Assembly: GCF_000364445.2 (NCBI RefSeq)
Contig: NZ_CP043538.1
Location: 5,351,447-5,415,446 of the forward strand
From: Methylobacterium mesophilicum SR1.6/6
GTDB taxonomy: Bacteria > Pseudomonadota > Alphaproteobacteria > Rhizobiales > Beijerinckiaceae
Length of the DNA stretch: 64,000 bases
Direction: 5' to 3'
Translations under genes and position numbers: made by a program
The notes under the pieces: generated by a model
What the model saw: only the letters and a program-made list of their open reading frames with translations
Database searches by the model: none
What the model was told of the DNA's origin: nothing
Part shown: one piece after another, positions 1-13,949 of the stretch
How the letters are laid out: each line of letters begins with the position of its first letter
Position numbering within the stretch: the stretch's first letter is position 1

Positions 1-2738
<2,738 letters not shown>

Positions 2739-2754
2739 GCCAGCAAAAAACCTC

Positions 2755-2782
2755 CCGTGGCGGCGGAGCACCGCCGCCACGG
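2755..2782 (+). terminator. rpoB-rpoC intercistronic hairpin
   Basis: A perfect 12-bp stem (2755-2766 with 2771-2782) closed by an AGCA loop, 16 bases after the rpoB stop. No T-tract follows, so it is more likely an RNA-processing or partial-attenuation structure than a full terminator. The spacer to the rpoC start is 175 bases. Confidence 0.6.
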
Positions 2783-2913
2783 TCGAGCGGGGAGGGGAGG
2801 GGCCTTCCAGGGTTCGACGACGGTGAGCAGCGCCCGCGCGGGGCGCGGCGCCGGATTGTTTTCAGGACGCGGTGGCCCGGCGCGGGGCTGCCGGCGTCAA
2901 CAAGGAGCGGATC

Positions 2914-7122
<4,209 letters not shown>

Positions 7123-7149
7123 GGCAGCCGGCCGGTTTGCGTTGAGAGA

Positions 7150-7174
7150 GGGCGGCCTTCGGGCCGCCCTTTTT
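7150..7174 (+). terminator. Rho-independent terminator of rpoC
   Basis: An 8-bp GC stem (GGGCGGCC with GGCCGCCC) closed by a TTCG tetraloop and followed by five T's, 28 bases after the rpoC stop. This is a canonical intrinsic terminator. Confidence 0.9.
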
Positions 7175-7224
7175 CGTTCCGGGCTCGCGTTGTTCGACCG
7201 TTTCCCATCGACGACGTGAGCGCC

Positions 7225-7316
7225 GTCTCTGCGATCGGAGCGAGGCAAGCCAGGGCGGCGCCGCGCGTCCTGACGTCCCGCTGCCCTGGGTCGCTTCGCT
7301 GCGCTCGTGATGACGG
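7225..7316. repeat. Imperfect inverted intergenic repeat, copy 1
   Basis: The right arm (about 7284-7316) contains the core TCGCTTCGCTGCGCTCG. The left arm (about 7225-7254) is an imperfect reverse complement of it. Related arms occur near 28500 and 53395, each after the end of a gene. It looks like a REP/MITE-type element of this genome. It accounts for much of the gene-free stretch 7123-7466, which otherwise holds only the rpoC terminator. Confidence 0.5.
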
Positions 7317-7466
7317 ACAGGGACGTGTCGACTGCAGCGTTCAACCCGAAGCCGCATCGAGACACCACGCAGTCGGCCACCTTAACCGCAACTCAACCAT
7401 ACCGCGCGATAAATCCAGCACGGCCGCAGAAACACCCTGGAAACGGGGAGGATCGGGTCGGGTCAG

Positions 7467-8654
7467 GTGCGTGAGTGCGGGTCAGGCGTCGTGGGCACGA
7501 GACGGGGACGACGGGAATCGAGCCTCCGCTGGCTCTCGGCGGCCATGACGCCCTGGATGGTCGGGCTCGGCCTCCTGGTGTCGTTCACGGCCGATGCCGG
7601 CACGGAGAACGCCATCGGATCGAGCCGTCTCGGCGTGATCGACGCCGACACCGTGCCGCCGCTGCCACCCGGCACCCTGCTGATCGGCTCGGCCCTGCGT
7701 CGGCTCGGCGACGAGCCGCCTCAGGCGGTGTTCAAAACCGGCGCGCATGTCTTCCCGATGGTCCAGCGGAGCGGCAAGGGTAATCCGGCCCGGCCGCCCG
7801 CGGAGAGCTTCGCCCGTCGGGCCGCGAACCTGCGGGAAGCAGGCGGCGCCCTCGTGTTCGGCGACGTCACCGGCAGCGTCACGGGTGTGCTGACGCAAGG
7901 CTCCGCGGTCTGGGATCCGGATTCCGAGCCGGACGCCGCCTTCGTTCCCGTGCCCGATCTCGGCCTGACCACCGGTGCCGGCACCGCCGCCTCGACGGGC
8001 GAGGGCACGGCCGATCTCACCGTTGACGGCGACCCCGCGCGCTTCGACGGATCGACCCCGCCCGTGCCGCGTGCCGTTGCCCTGTCCTCCACCACCCCGG
8101 CACCCGCGGACGCGATCCCCGTCGAGGTCGCGGCGGCGAGCCTCGCCCTGCCCGATTTCGCGATCCGCACCGAGCGCCCGGACGGTGCCCAGCCGGTCCC
8201 GGAAGATGCGCGGCGGCGCTACGCCGACCTGATCGACCCGAACTCCCTCGACAAGGAGCAGCGCTGCCTGTCCGAAGCTGTGTATTTCGAGGCCCGGAGC
8301 GAGCCGGAGGCCGGCCAAGCCGCCGTCGCGCAGGTGGTGCTCAACCGCGTGAAGAGTGGCCTCTACCCGAGCAACGTCTGCGGCGTCGTCTACCAGAACC
8401 GGCACCACTACATGGGCTGCCAGTTCTCGTTCGCCTGCGAGGGCAAGTCGCTGCGCATCACCGATGCCGGCGCCTGGGAGACCGCGACCCGCATCGCTCG
8501 CTCGGTCATCGAGGGACGCACCTACCTCGCCGAGGTCGGCGCGGCGACCCACTACCATGCCGACTACGTACGGCCCGGCTGGGCTCGCCGCCTGCGCAAG
8601 ATGGACGTGATCGGGCGCCACATCTTCTATCAGCTCAAGGCAGGGCAGACGTGA
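7467..8654 (+). CDS. SleB-family cell wall hydrolase
   Basis: About 395 aa. The last ~130 residues form a Hydrolase_2 (SleB) domain: CLSEAVYFEARSEPEAGQAA, then QVVLNRV, a conserved CxxQFSFAC-like stretch and a THYHADYV segment. The first Glu of the EAVYFEARSE motif is the expected catalytic acid for peptidoglycan cleavage. A hydrophobic segment near the N-terminus (around MVGLGLLVSFTADAG) suggests export or membrane anchoring. Between it and the domain lie about 200 low-complexity Pro/Ala/Thr-rich residues. The start is a GTG; an ATG at 7545 just before the hydrophobic segment is a real alternative. The product probably acts in the periplasm on wall remodelling. Confidence 0.85.
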   Translation: MRECGSGVVGTRRGRRESSLRWLSAAMTPWMVGLGLLVSFTADAGTENAIGSSRLGVIDADTVPPLPPGTLLIGSALRRLGDEPPQAVFKTGAHVFPMVQRSGKGNPARPPAESFARRAANLREAGGALVFGDVTGSVTGVLTQGSAVWDPDSEPDAAFVPVPDLGLTTGAGTAASTGEGTADLTVDGDPARFDGSTPPVPRAVALSSTTPAPADAIPVEVAAASLALPDFAIRTERPDGAQPVPEDARRRYADLIDPNSLDKEQRCLSEAVYFEARSEPEAGQAAVAQVVLNRVKSGLYPSNVCGVVYQNRHHYMGCQFSFACEGKSLRITDAGAWETATRIARSVIEGRTYLAEVGAATHYHADYVRPGWARRLRKMDVIGRHIFYQLKAGQT

Positions 8655-8800
8655 TCCCAGGCCGCCGAGCGGCTTTCACAATGAAGTCTGTGGAATGAAC
8701 TGAGAATTCTACCTAAGCAGGCGACGTCTAAGCAGTCGAAACCGAGGGTTAATTTTACCTTCATTTCCGATAATGCTTGCGCGTCGGGCAACGAGTCTGG

Positions 8801-8863
8801 CCTCTGGTACGTCGAGACGAGCGCCGCCTTCGCGCAGCGTCTCGCTGTATCGCGTACCAGAGG
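8801..8863 (+). promoter_or_regulatory. 5'-leader nested hairpin sequestering a Shine-Dalgarno
   Basis: The outer stem is 11 bp and perfect: 8801-8811 (CCTCTGGTACG) with 8853-8863 (CGTACCAGAGG). The inner stem is 7 bp: 8813-8819 (CGAGACG) with 8838-8844 (CGTCTCG). The right outer arm contains AGAGG, the ribosome binding site of the gene starting at 8870, so folding would hide it. The upstream part of the spacer also holds two CTAAGCAG direct repeats (8713-8720, 8728-8735). This is a candidate RNA thermometer or other translational switch. Confidence 0.55.
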
Positions 8864-8869
8864 ACTCTC

Positions 8870-9463
8870 ATGACCGCGCCGGTCGCTCGCTCCGCATTGT
8901 TCGCCGCCGCTATCGGGGGCCTGATGTTCGCCGTACCGGCTGAAGCCGGCGGCTGCTACGGCTCCCAATGCTACCGCCGCGTGGTGACGCCGCCGGTCTA
9001 CGACACCGTGCAGGAGAACGTACTGGTCCGCCCGCCCCGCACGGTCTACCGCACCGTCCCGCCGGTCTACGACACCGTGTTGGAGCGCGTGATGGTCTCG
9101 CCCGGCGGCCGGTTCTGGCAGACGAGCCGCGGCCCCGGCGGCGAGCTGATCGGCTGCTGGGTGACGACGCCGCCGCGCTTCGCGGTGCGCACCCGGACCG
9201 TGCTGGTGCGCCCGCCGCAGTCGATCCCCGAGACGATTCCGCCGGAATATGCCAGCGTGAGTCGCCGCGTCCTGGTGGCGCCGGCGCGCGCCGGTTGGGC
9301 GCCTGTCGGCGGTTACGGAGCTGGCTACGGCTACCGCCCGGCCGCGTATGGCGGCCCGCTGGTCGGCTCGATCCCGGACGCGCTCGGCATCACCGGCGCC
9401 AGTTCGTCTGACGTCGGAGTCGCCCTCGGCTTCTCGTACGGCAGCCAGTACGACGGATACTGA
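8870..9463 (+). CDS. Secreted protein with PPxYxxV repeats, unknown function
   Basis: About 197 aa. The ATG at 8870 has AGAGGA five bases upstream and gives a clear signal peptide (MTAPVARSALFAAAIGGLMF, cleavage after AEA); an upstream in-frame GTG at 8777 would bury that signal. The mature protein starts GGCYGSQCYRR. It then carries three related units, PPVYDTVQENVLV, PPVYDTVLERVMV and PPEYASVSRRVLV, separated by RPP-containing linkers, and ends in a Gly/Tyr-rich tail. I do not recognise a named domain; the units suggest a beta-rich periplasmic or surface protein. The leader may control translation. Confidence 0.75.
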   Translation: MTAPVARSALFAAAIGGLMFAVPAEAGGCYGSQCYRRVVTPPVYDTVQENVLVRPPRTVYRTVPPVYDTVLERVMVSPGGRFWQTSRGPGGELIGCWVTTPPRFAVRTRTVLVRPPQSIPETIPPEYASVSRRVLVAPARAGWAPVGGYGAGYGYRPAAYGGPLVGSIPDALGITGASSSDVGVALGFSYGSQYDGY

Positions 9464-9530
9464 TCCGGTCCCGGCCGTCTTGATTCCGGACGTCCCGGCT
9501 ACACCTCACCGCGCAATGCGGGAGGTGACG

Positions 9531-10517
9531 ATGGGAACGTTCAAGGCCTGGGTGGTCGAGAAGAACGAGGCCGGGCAGAGCCTGGCCTTCCGGGACTTCG
9601 ACGAGTCCGACCTGATGGACGGCGACGTCACCGTGCGGGTGACGCACTCGACCCTGAACTACAAGGACGGTCTCGCGCTCACCGGCACGTCGCCGGTGGT
9701 GCGCCGCTTCCCGATGATCCCGGGCATCGACTTCTCCGGGATCGTCGAGTCGTCGGACCACCCCGAGTACAAGCCGGGCGATGCCGTCGTTCTGACCGGT
9801 TGGGGCGTCGGCGAGACCCATCTCGGCGCCTACGCGCAGCGCGCCCGCGTGAAGGGCGATTGGCTGGTGCCGCTGCCCCAGGGGCTCACGGCGGAGCAGG
9901 CCATGGCGGTGGGCACCGCCGGCTACACCGCGATGCTGTGTTGCATGGCCCTCGACGCCCATGGGGTGACACCCGACCAGGGGCCGGTGATCGTCACCGG
10001 CGCCTCCGGCGGCGTCGGCTCGGTGGCCGTGGCGTTGCTGGCGCGGGCGGGCTGGCACGTGATCGCCTCGACGGGGCGGGACGGCGAGGCGGAGTACCTG
10101 AAGGGGCTCGGGGCTGCCGAGATCCTGGACAGGGCCGAATTGTCGAAGCCCGGCAAACCGCTGGGCAAGGAACGCTGGGCGGCGGGAGTCGACGCGGTCG
10201 GCTCCACCACGCTCGCCAACGTGCTCGCCATGACGAAGGCCGACGGCGCCGTGGCAGCCTGCGGGCTGGCGCAGGGGATGGACCTGCCGACCTCGGTGGC
10301 ACCCTTCATCCTGCGCGGCGTCTCGCTGCTCGGCATCAACAGCGTCACCACCCCGCAGAAGAAGCGGCGCGAGGCCTGGGCGCGGCTCGCCCGGGATCTC
10401 GATTTGGCCAAGCTCGCCGCCATGACGAGCAAGGTCGGCCTGGAGGAGGTCGGACGCCTCGGCGAGGAGATCCTTGCGGGCAAGGTGCGGGGGCGGACCG
10501 TGGTCGAGATCGGATAG
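9531..10517 (+). CDS. acuI: YhdH/AcuI-family zinc-independent alcohol dehydrogenase-like (acrylyl-CoA reductase-type)
   Basis: About 328 aa, the usual length for the YhdH/AcuI branch of medium-chain dehydrogenases, which reduce acryloyl-CoA or quinone-like enones with NADPH. Visible features: STLNYKDGLALTG, RRFPMIPGIDFSGIV and the nucleotide-binding VTGASGGVGSVAVALL. No structural-zinc cysteine cluster is present. The ATG at 9531 is set by GGAGGT at 9521-9526. It lies close behind the secreted-protein gene but probably has its own promoter. AcuI detoxifies acryloyl-CoA; the exact substrate here is inferred from family only. Confidence 0.85.
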   Translation: MGTFKAWVVEKNEAGQSLAFRDFDESDLMDGDVTVRVTHSTLNYKDGLALTGTSPVVRRFPMIPGIDFSGIVESSDHPEYKPGDAVVLTGWGVGETHLGAYAQRARVKGDWLVPLPQGLTAEQAMAVGTAGYTAMLCCMALDAHGVTPDQGPVIVTGASGGVGSVAVALLARAGWHVIASTGRDGEAEYLKGLGAAEILDRAELSKPGKPLGKERWAAGVDAVGSTTLANVLAMTKADGAVAACGLAQGMDLPTSVAPFILRGVSLLGINSVTTPQKKRREAWARLARDLDLAKLAAMTSKVGLEEVGRLGEEILAGKVRGRTVVEIG

Positions 10518-10565
10518 CATCGCCGCGTCCGGAACCGAAGCCTAAGCATTCCTGTTTCAGTCTCC

Positions 10566-11039
10566 ATGAGCGTCGCATTCGTCAAAGAGCCTGAGGGTGG
10601 AGAAGCGTTCGAGAACCTTCCCGACCGTCCGATCTCACCCCACACCAACTTCGTGACTCCGGAGGGCCTGGCCCAGATCGAGGCCGAGGTCGCGCGTCTG
10701 GAGAAGGAGGTCGCGTCCCTGGATCCCGCCGACAAGGCCGAGGATTCCCGGATCGGCCGCGACCTGCGCTACTGGGCGGCCCGGAAGAACACCGCGCAGC
10801 TCGTGGAGCCGAAAGGGGGCTACACCGTTCAGTTCGGCTCCACCGTCACGGTGATCCGCGAGGACGAGGCCGGCAAGGAGACGCGGCAGACCTTCCGCAT
10901 CGTCGGCGAGGACGAGGCCGACCCGCACAAGGGCTCAATCTCCTACGTGGCGCCGCTGGCCCGCGCCCTCACCGGCAAGACCATCGGCGATGTGGTCGAG
11001 GTCAATGGTCACGAGGTCGAGCTGATCGAGATCCGCTGA
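10566..11039 (+). CDS. GreA/GreB-family transcription elongation factor-like protein
   Basis: About 157 aa. A short N-terminal helical hairpin (GLAQIEAEVARLEKEVAS) is followed by DLRYWAARKNTAQLV and a C-terminal FKBP-like GreA_GreB_C domain (VQFGSTVTVIRE, TFRIVGEDEADPHKG, ISYVAPLARAL, GKTIGDVVEVNG). Gre factors enter the RNA polymerase secondary channel to rescue backtracked complexes. A GreA or Rnk-like role is plausible, but a housekeeping greA elsewhere is likely. The N-terminal ~25 residues are extended relative to GreA. It ends convergently against a LysR gene, the two stop codons sharing a palindrome. Confidence 0.85.
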   Translation: MSVAFVKEPEGGEAFENLPDRPISPHTNFVTPEGLAQIEAEVARLEKEVASLDPADKAEDSRIGRDLRYWAARKNTAQLVEPKGGYTVQFGSTVTVIREDEAGKETRQTFRIVGEDEADPHKGSISYVAPLARALTGKTIGDVVEVNGHEVELIEIR

Positions 11040-11052
11040 GCCGGCTCAGCGG
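11033..11052. terminator. Perfect palindrome spanning two convergent stop codons
   Basis: A perfect 20-base palindrome with 10-bp arms (CCGCTGAGCC and its complement). It contains the TGA of the Gre-like gene (11037-11039) and, on the other strand, the TGA of the LysR gene (11046-11048). The intergenic distance is only six bases. It could act as a bidirectional termination or pausing structure. Confidence 0.5.
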
Positions 11053-11918
11053 CCCTCGAAGCGCGGTCGCAGCGGTACGATCGCCTCGGCGACATGCTCC
11101 ATGAAGGCCCGGACCCGTGCCGCGTGGCGCAGGTCCGGATGCGTCAGCAACCAGAGACCGACACCGAGGTCCGGTTCCGGGCTCGACAGGCGCTGCAGCG
11201 CCGGGTCGGCGTCGGCCCCGAAGCAGGGCAGCGGACCGATCCCGACGCCTGCGGCCACGGCCGCGTCGAGGCCCGTCACGGTGTTGATCCGCAGGGCGAT
11301 CCGCTCGGGCGCGGCCCGCGCCTCCACGAAGCGCGCGAGCACCCCGCCCGCCACGGCCGGGCTGGCGCTGACCCAGGTCTCCTGAGCGAGGTCGCCGTAA
11401 TCCCGTCCGGCCTGGCCGTAGATCGCCCAGGCGATCCCGCTGAGCCGGCGCCCGACGAGCGTCTCGCTCGGATCCCGGCTCGCGCGGATCGCCACGTCGG
11501 CATCCCGGCGGGACAGGTTCAGCGCCTCCTCGGCGAGGATCAGGTTGAGGTGGATCTTCGGATACCGGGCGCGGAAGGCGACGAGGATCGGCATGAGCAG
11601 GTCGGTCGCGAAGTTGGCGGGGGCGGTCACCCGCAATTCGCCGGACGGCGTCTCGCCCAGGCCTGCCACAGAGCGCGCGAAATCCGTGACGTCCGTCTCG
11701 ATCCGGGTGGCCGCCGCGATCATGGCCCGGCCGGCGGCCGTCGGCACGTAACCGGTGCGCAGGCGCTCGAACAGACGCACGTCGAGATGAGCCTCAAGGG
11801 CACCCAGCCGGCGGAACGCCGTGGACGGGTTGATCCCCAGGTCCCCCGCGGCCGCCGTGAGGCCGCCCCGGTCGGCCACCGCCTTGACGAGCCGGAACGC
11901 GTCCCAATCGAGTGCCAC
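11046..11918 (-). CDS. LysR-family transcriptional regulator
   Basis: About 290 aa. The N-terminal winged helix-turn-helix (LVKAVADRGGLTAAAGDLGINPSTAFRRLGALEAHL) is followed by a LysR substrate-binding domain (GELRVTAPANFATDLLMPIL onward). I chose the GTG at 11918 (MALDWDAF), the family-typical start. Starting at 11981 would put the CTTGCAT operator repeats inside the coding region. It is divergent from wrbA with the operator array between them, so it very probably controls wrbA and itself. The inducer is unknown; the pairing with a quinone reductase suggests quinones or other electrophiles. Confidence 0.9.
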   Translation of the reverse strand: MALDWDAFRLVKAVADRGGLTAAAGDLGINPSTAFRRLGALEAHLDVRLFERLRTGYVPTAAGRAMIAAATRIETDVTDFARSVAGLGETPSGELRVTAPANFATDLLMPILVAFRARYPKIHLNLILAEEALNLSRRDADVAIRASRDPSETLVGRRLSGIAWAIYGQAGRDYGDLAQETWVSASPAVAGGVLARFVEARAAPERIALRINTVTGLDAAVAAGVGIGPLPCFGADADPALQRLSSPEPDLGVGLWLLTHPDLRHAARVRAFMEHVAEAIVPLRPRFEGR

Positions 11919-11927
11919 GCGGCGATC

Positions 11928-11975
11928 CTTGCATTCATGCAAGACCACTCTTGCATCCGAAGGCGTTCTTGCAAG
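11928..11975. promoter_or_regulatory. LysR operator array between lysR and wrbA
   Basis: CTTGCAT-TC-ATGCAAG (11928-11943) is a perfect 7-bp inverted repeat and fits the T-N11-A rule for LysR boxes. A further half-site, CTTGCAT, lies at 11950-11956 and the palindrome CTTGCAAG at 11968-11975. The starts are 22 and 18 bases apart, about two helical turns each. Confidence 0.65.
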
Positions 11976-12069
11976 ACCCAAAACACGCCATGGGTGAGTA
12001 CCGCGCCGCCGGACGATACGGCCGGCCGTTCAAGCCTCATCGTTCAAGACTCATCTTGGAGATCCGCAC

Positions 12070-12666
12070 ATGGCCAAGGTTCTGGTGCTGTACTACTCGA
12101 CCTACGGGCACGTGGAGCAGATGGCCTACGCCGTCGCCGAGGGCGCCCGCGAGGCCGGGGCCGACGTGGTCGTCAAGCGAGTGCCCGAGTTGGTGCCGGA
12201 GGAGATCGCCCGCCAGAATCACTTCAAGCTCGATCAGTCCGCCCCGGTCGCTGCCGTCGACGAGCTGCCCCAATACGACGCGATCATCTTCGGCACGCCG
12301 ACCCGGTACGGCAACATGGCCTCGCAGATGAAGCAGTTCATCGACCAGACGGGCGGACTCTGGATGAAGGGCGCGCTGGTCGGAAAGGTCGGCTCGGTCT
12401 TCACCTCGACCGCCTCCCAGCACGGCGGCCAGGAGACGACGCTGACGAGCTTCCACACGGTACTGTTCCACCATGGGATGGTCGTGGTTGGGCTACCCTA
12501 CAGCTTCCAGGGACAGGCCGGCGTCGAGGCGGTCAAGGGCAACACACCCTACGGCGCCAGCACCATCGCGGACGGGGACGGCTCGCGCCAGCCGAGCGCC
12601 GTCGAGCTGGAGGGCGCCCGCTTCCAGGGCCGCCACGTGGCTGGAATCGCCGCCAAGCTGGCCTGA
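12070..12666 (+). CDS. wrbA: NAD(P)H:quinone oxidoreductase, WrbA family
   Basis: 198 aa, the normal WrbA length. This FMN-dependent enzyme reduces quinones by two electrons, avoiding semiquinone formation. The flavodoxin-like fold is clear: [16 protein letters not shown] at the N-terminus (phosphate loop), then [25 protein letters not shown] and [12 protein letters not shown], all WrbA signatures. A GGAG lies about eight bases before the ATG. It is transcribed away from the LysR gene and its operator array, so induction by that regulator is likely. Confidence 0.95.
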   Translation: MAKVLVLYYSTYGHVEQMAYAVAEGAREAGADVVVKRVPELVPEEIARQNHFKLDQSAPVAAVDELPQYDAIIFGTPTRYGNMASQMKQFIDQTGGLWMKGALVGKVGSVFTSTASQHGGQETTLTSFHTVLFHHGMVVVGLPYSFQGQAGVEAVKGNTPYGASTIADGDGSRQPSAVELEGARFQGRHVAGIAAKLA

Positions 12667-12679
12667 TGGAGGGCCCAAG

Positions 12680-12706
12680 AAAAAAGGCTCGGATTGCTCC
12701 GAGCCT
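12680..12706 (-). terminator. Rho-independent terminator for the sua5 transcript
   Basis: A 9-bp stem (12685-12693 with 12698-12706, AGGCTCGGA arm) and a TTGC loop. On the minus strand it is followed by six T's (A-run at 12680-12685). That orients it for the leftward sua5 transcript; the stem may also serve wrbA from the other side. Confidence 0.75.
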
Positions 12707-12816
12707 GAAAGGGAAAAGGCCATATGGGGGCTGAGAAGGCCTTTGTGATCAATAAACGGATGGGCCCAGGGTCTGTTCCGCCGTGGCGGAAAAAATCTCC
12801 GCCCCAATCTCGGCCC

Positions 12817-13815
12817 TCAGCGCGGCGCCGCGGCCCGCGCGAGACGGTCGCGGATCGCCTCTCCGAGACCCTCTGCGGGGATCGGCGCCACCGCGATGGT
12901 GGCGGTCCCCGCGGCATCGAGGTCGCGCAACGCGCCGAACAGGCGCGCCGCCGCCTCGGCCAGATCGCCCGACGGGCTGAGGTTCAGCGCGGCGCGGGCC
13001 CGGTCATGGCCCGGCTGGCGTTCCGGTCCGAAGAGCAGCGCCGCCTCGCCCGGTTCGATGTGCGTCGCGTCGAGCCGGACCTGTGCCCGGGGCGCATAGT
13101 GCGAGGCGAGCAGGCCTGGCCCGGCCGGCCGGTCGGCGTCGGCCGGATCGGGCGCCGCCGGATCGGAGCCCAGGACCGCGCGGAGCGCCGCGCGGGTGAT
13201 GCCGCCCGGACGCAGCAGGCGCGGCGGCCCGCCGAGGCAGGCCACAACAGTCGACTCGACGCCCACCGGCGTGTCGCCGCCATCGAGCACCGCGGCGATC
13301 CGGCCCGCGAGATCGTCGAGGACATGGTCCGCCCGGGTCGGACTGACCCGGCCCGAACGGTTCGCCGAGGGGGCCGCCACGGGTCGGCCGGCGGCGGCCA
13401 GCAGATCCCGGGCGAGGGGATGCGCAGGCACCCGCAGGGCGACGCTTCCCAGCCCGGCGCGGGCGAGGTCGCAGACGCGCGTGCCCGGACACGCCGGGAC
13501 GACCAGGGTGAGCGGGCCCGGCCAGAAGGCCTCGGCGAGGCGGCGGGCCTGCGCGTCGAAAGCGCCTTCCGCCAGGGCGGCCTCCGTGTCGGGCAGATGC
13601 GCGATGAGCGGGTTGAAGCGCGGGCGCTCCTTGGCGGCGAAGATCCGCGCCACGGCGGCGTCATTCGTGGCATCGGCCCCGAGGCCGTAGACCGTCTCGG
13701 TCGGGAAGGCGACGAGGCCGCCCGCGCGCAGGAGTGCGGCGGCCTCCCCGAGGCCGGACGCATCGGGGGCGAGCCGCCGGGTCGCGGCCGGGACCGTTGA
13801 CCCGGGATCATTCAT
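12817..13815 (-). CDS. sua5: L-threonylcarbamoyladenylate synthase (Sua5/YciO/YrdC)
   Basis: 332 aa, the long Sua5 form: an N-terminal YrdC-like domain plus a C-terminal Sua5 domain. It makes threonylcarbamoyl-AMP from Thr, bicarbonate and ATP for the t6A37 modification of ANN-decoding tRNAs. Visible motifs: LRAGGLVAFPTETVYGLGADA near the N-terminus, PRFNPLIAHL, GPLTLVV, APSANRSGRVSPT and GVESTVV. The C-terminal part contains GLLASHYAPRAQVRL, typical of the Sua5 domain. It is divergent from the acyl-CoA dehydrogenase gene and ends at a minus-strand terminator. Confidence 0.93.
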   Translation of the reverse strand: MNDPGSTVPAATRRLAPDASGLGEAAALLRAGGLVAFPTETVYGLGADATNDAAVARIFAAKERPRFNPLIAHLPDTEAALAEGAFDAQARRLAEAFWPGPLTLVVPACPGTRVCDLARAGLGSVALRVPAHPLARDLLAAAGRPVAAPSANRSGRVSPTRADHVLDDLAGRIAAVLDGGDTPVGVESTVVACLGGPPRLLRPGGITRAALRAVLGSDPAAPDPADADRPAGPGLLASHYAPRAQVRLDATHIEPGEAALLFGPERQPGHDRARAALNLSPSGDLAEAAARLFGALRDLDAAGTATIAVAPIPAEGLGEAIRDRLARAAAPR

Positions 13816-13949
13816 GCGGGAAGCCGTCTCCGAGGTGATGGCGGCGCGCGGCGCGCCCGCCTATCCTCGAACCGCCGTAGCCCCGGCACGCGCGCGCGGT
13901 CAAACCCGCCCGGCGAATGACCGTGCTGGCCGCGACGAGGGAGGATCGT

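Noticed and set aside
12724..13800. 358-codon plus-strand frame over sua5
   Set aside because: Antisense shadow of the well-supported sua5 gene.
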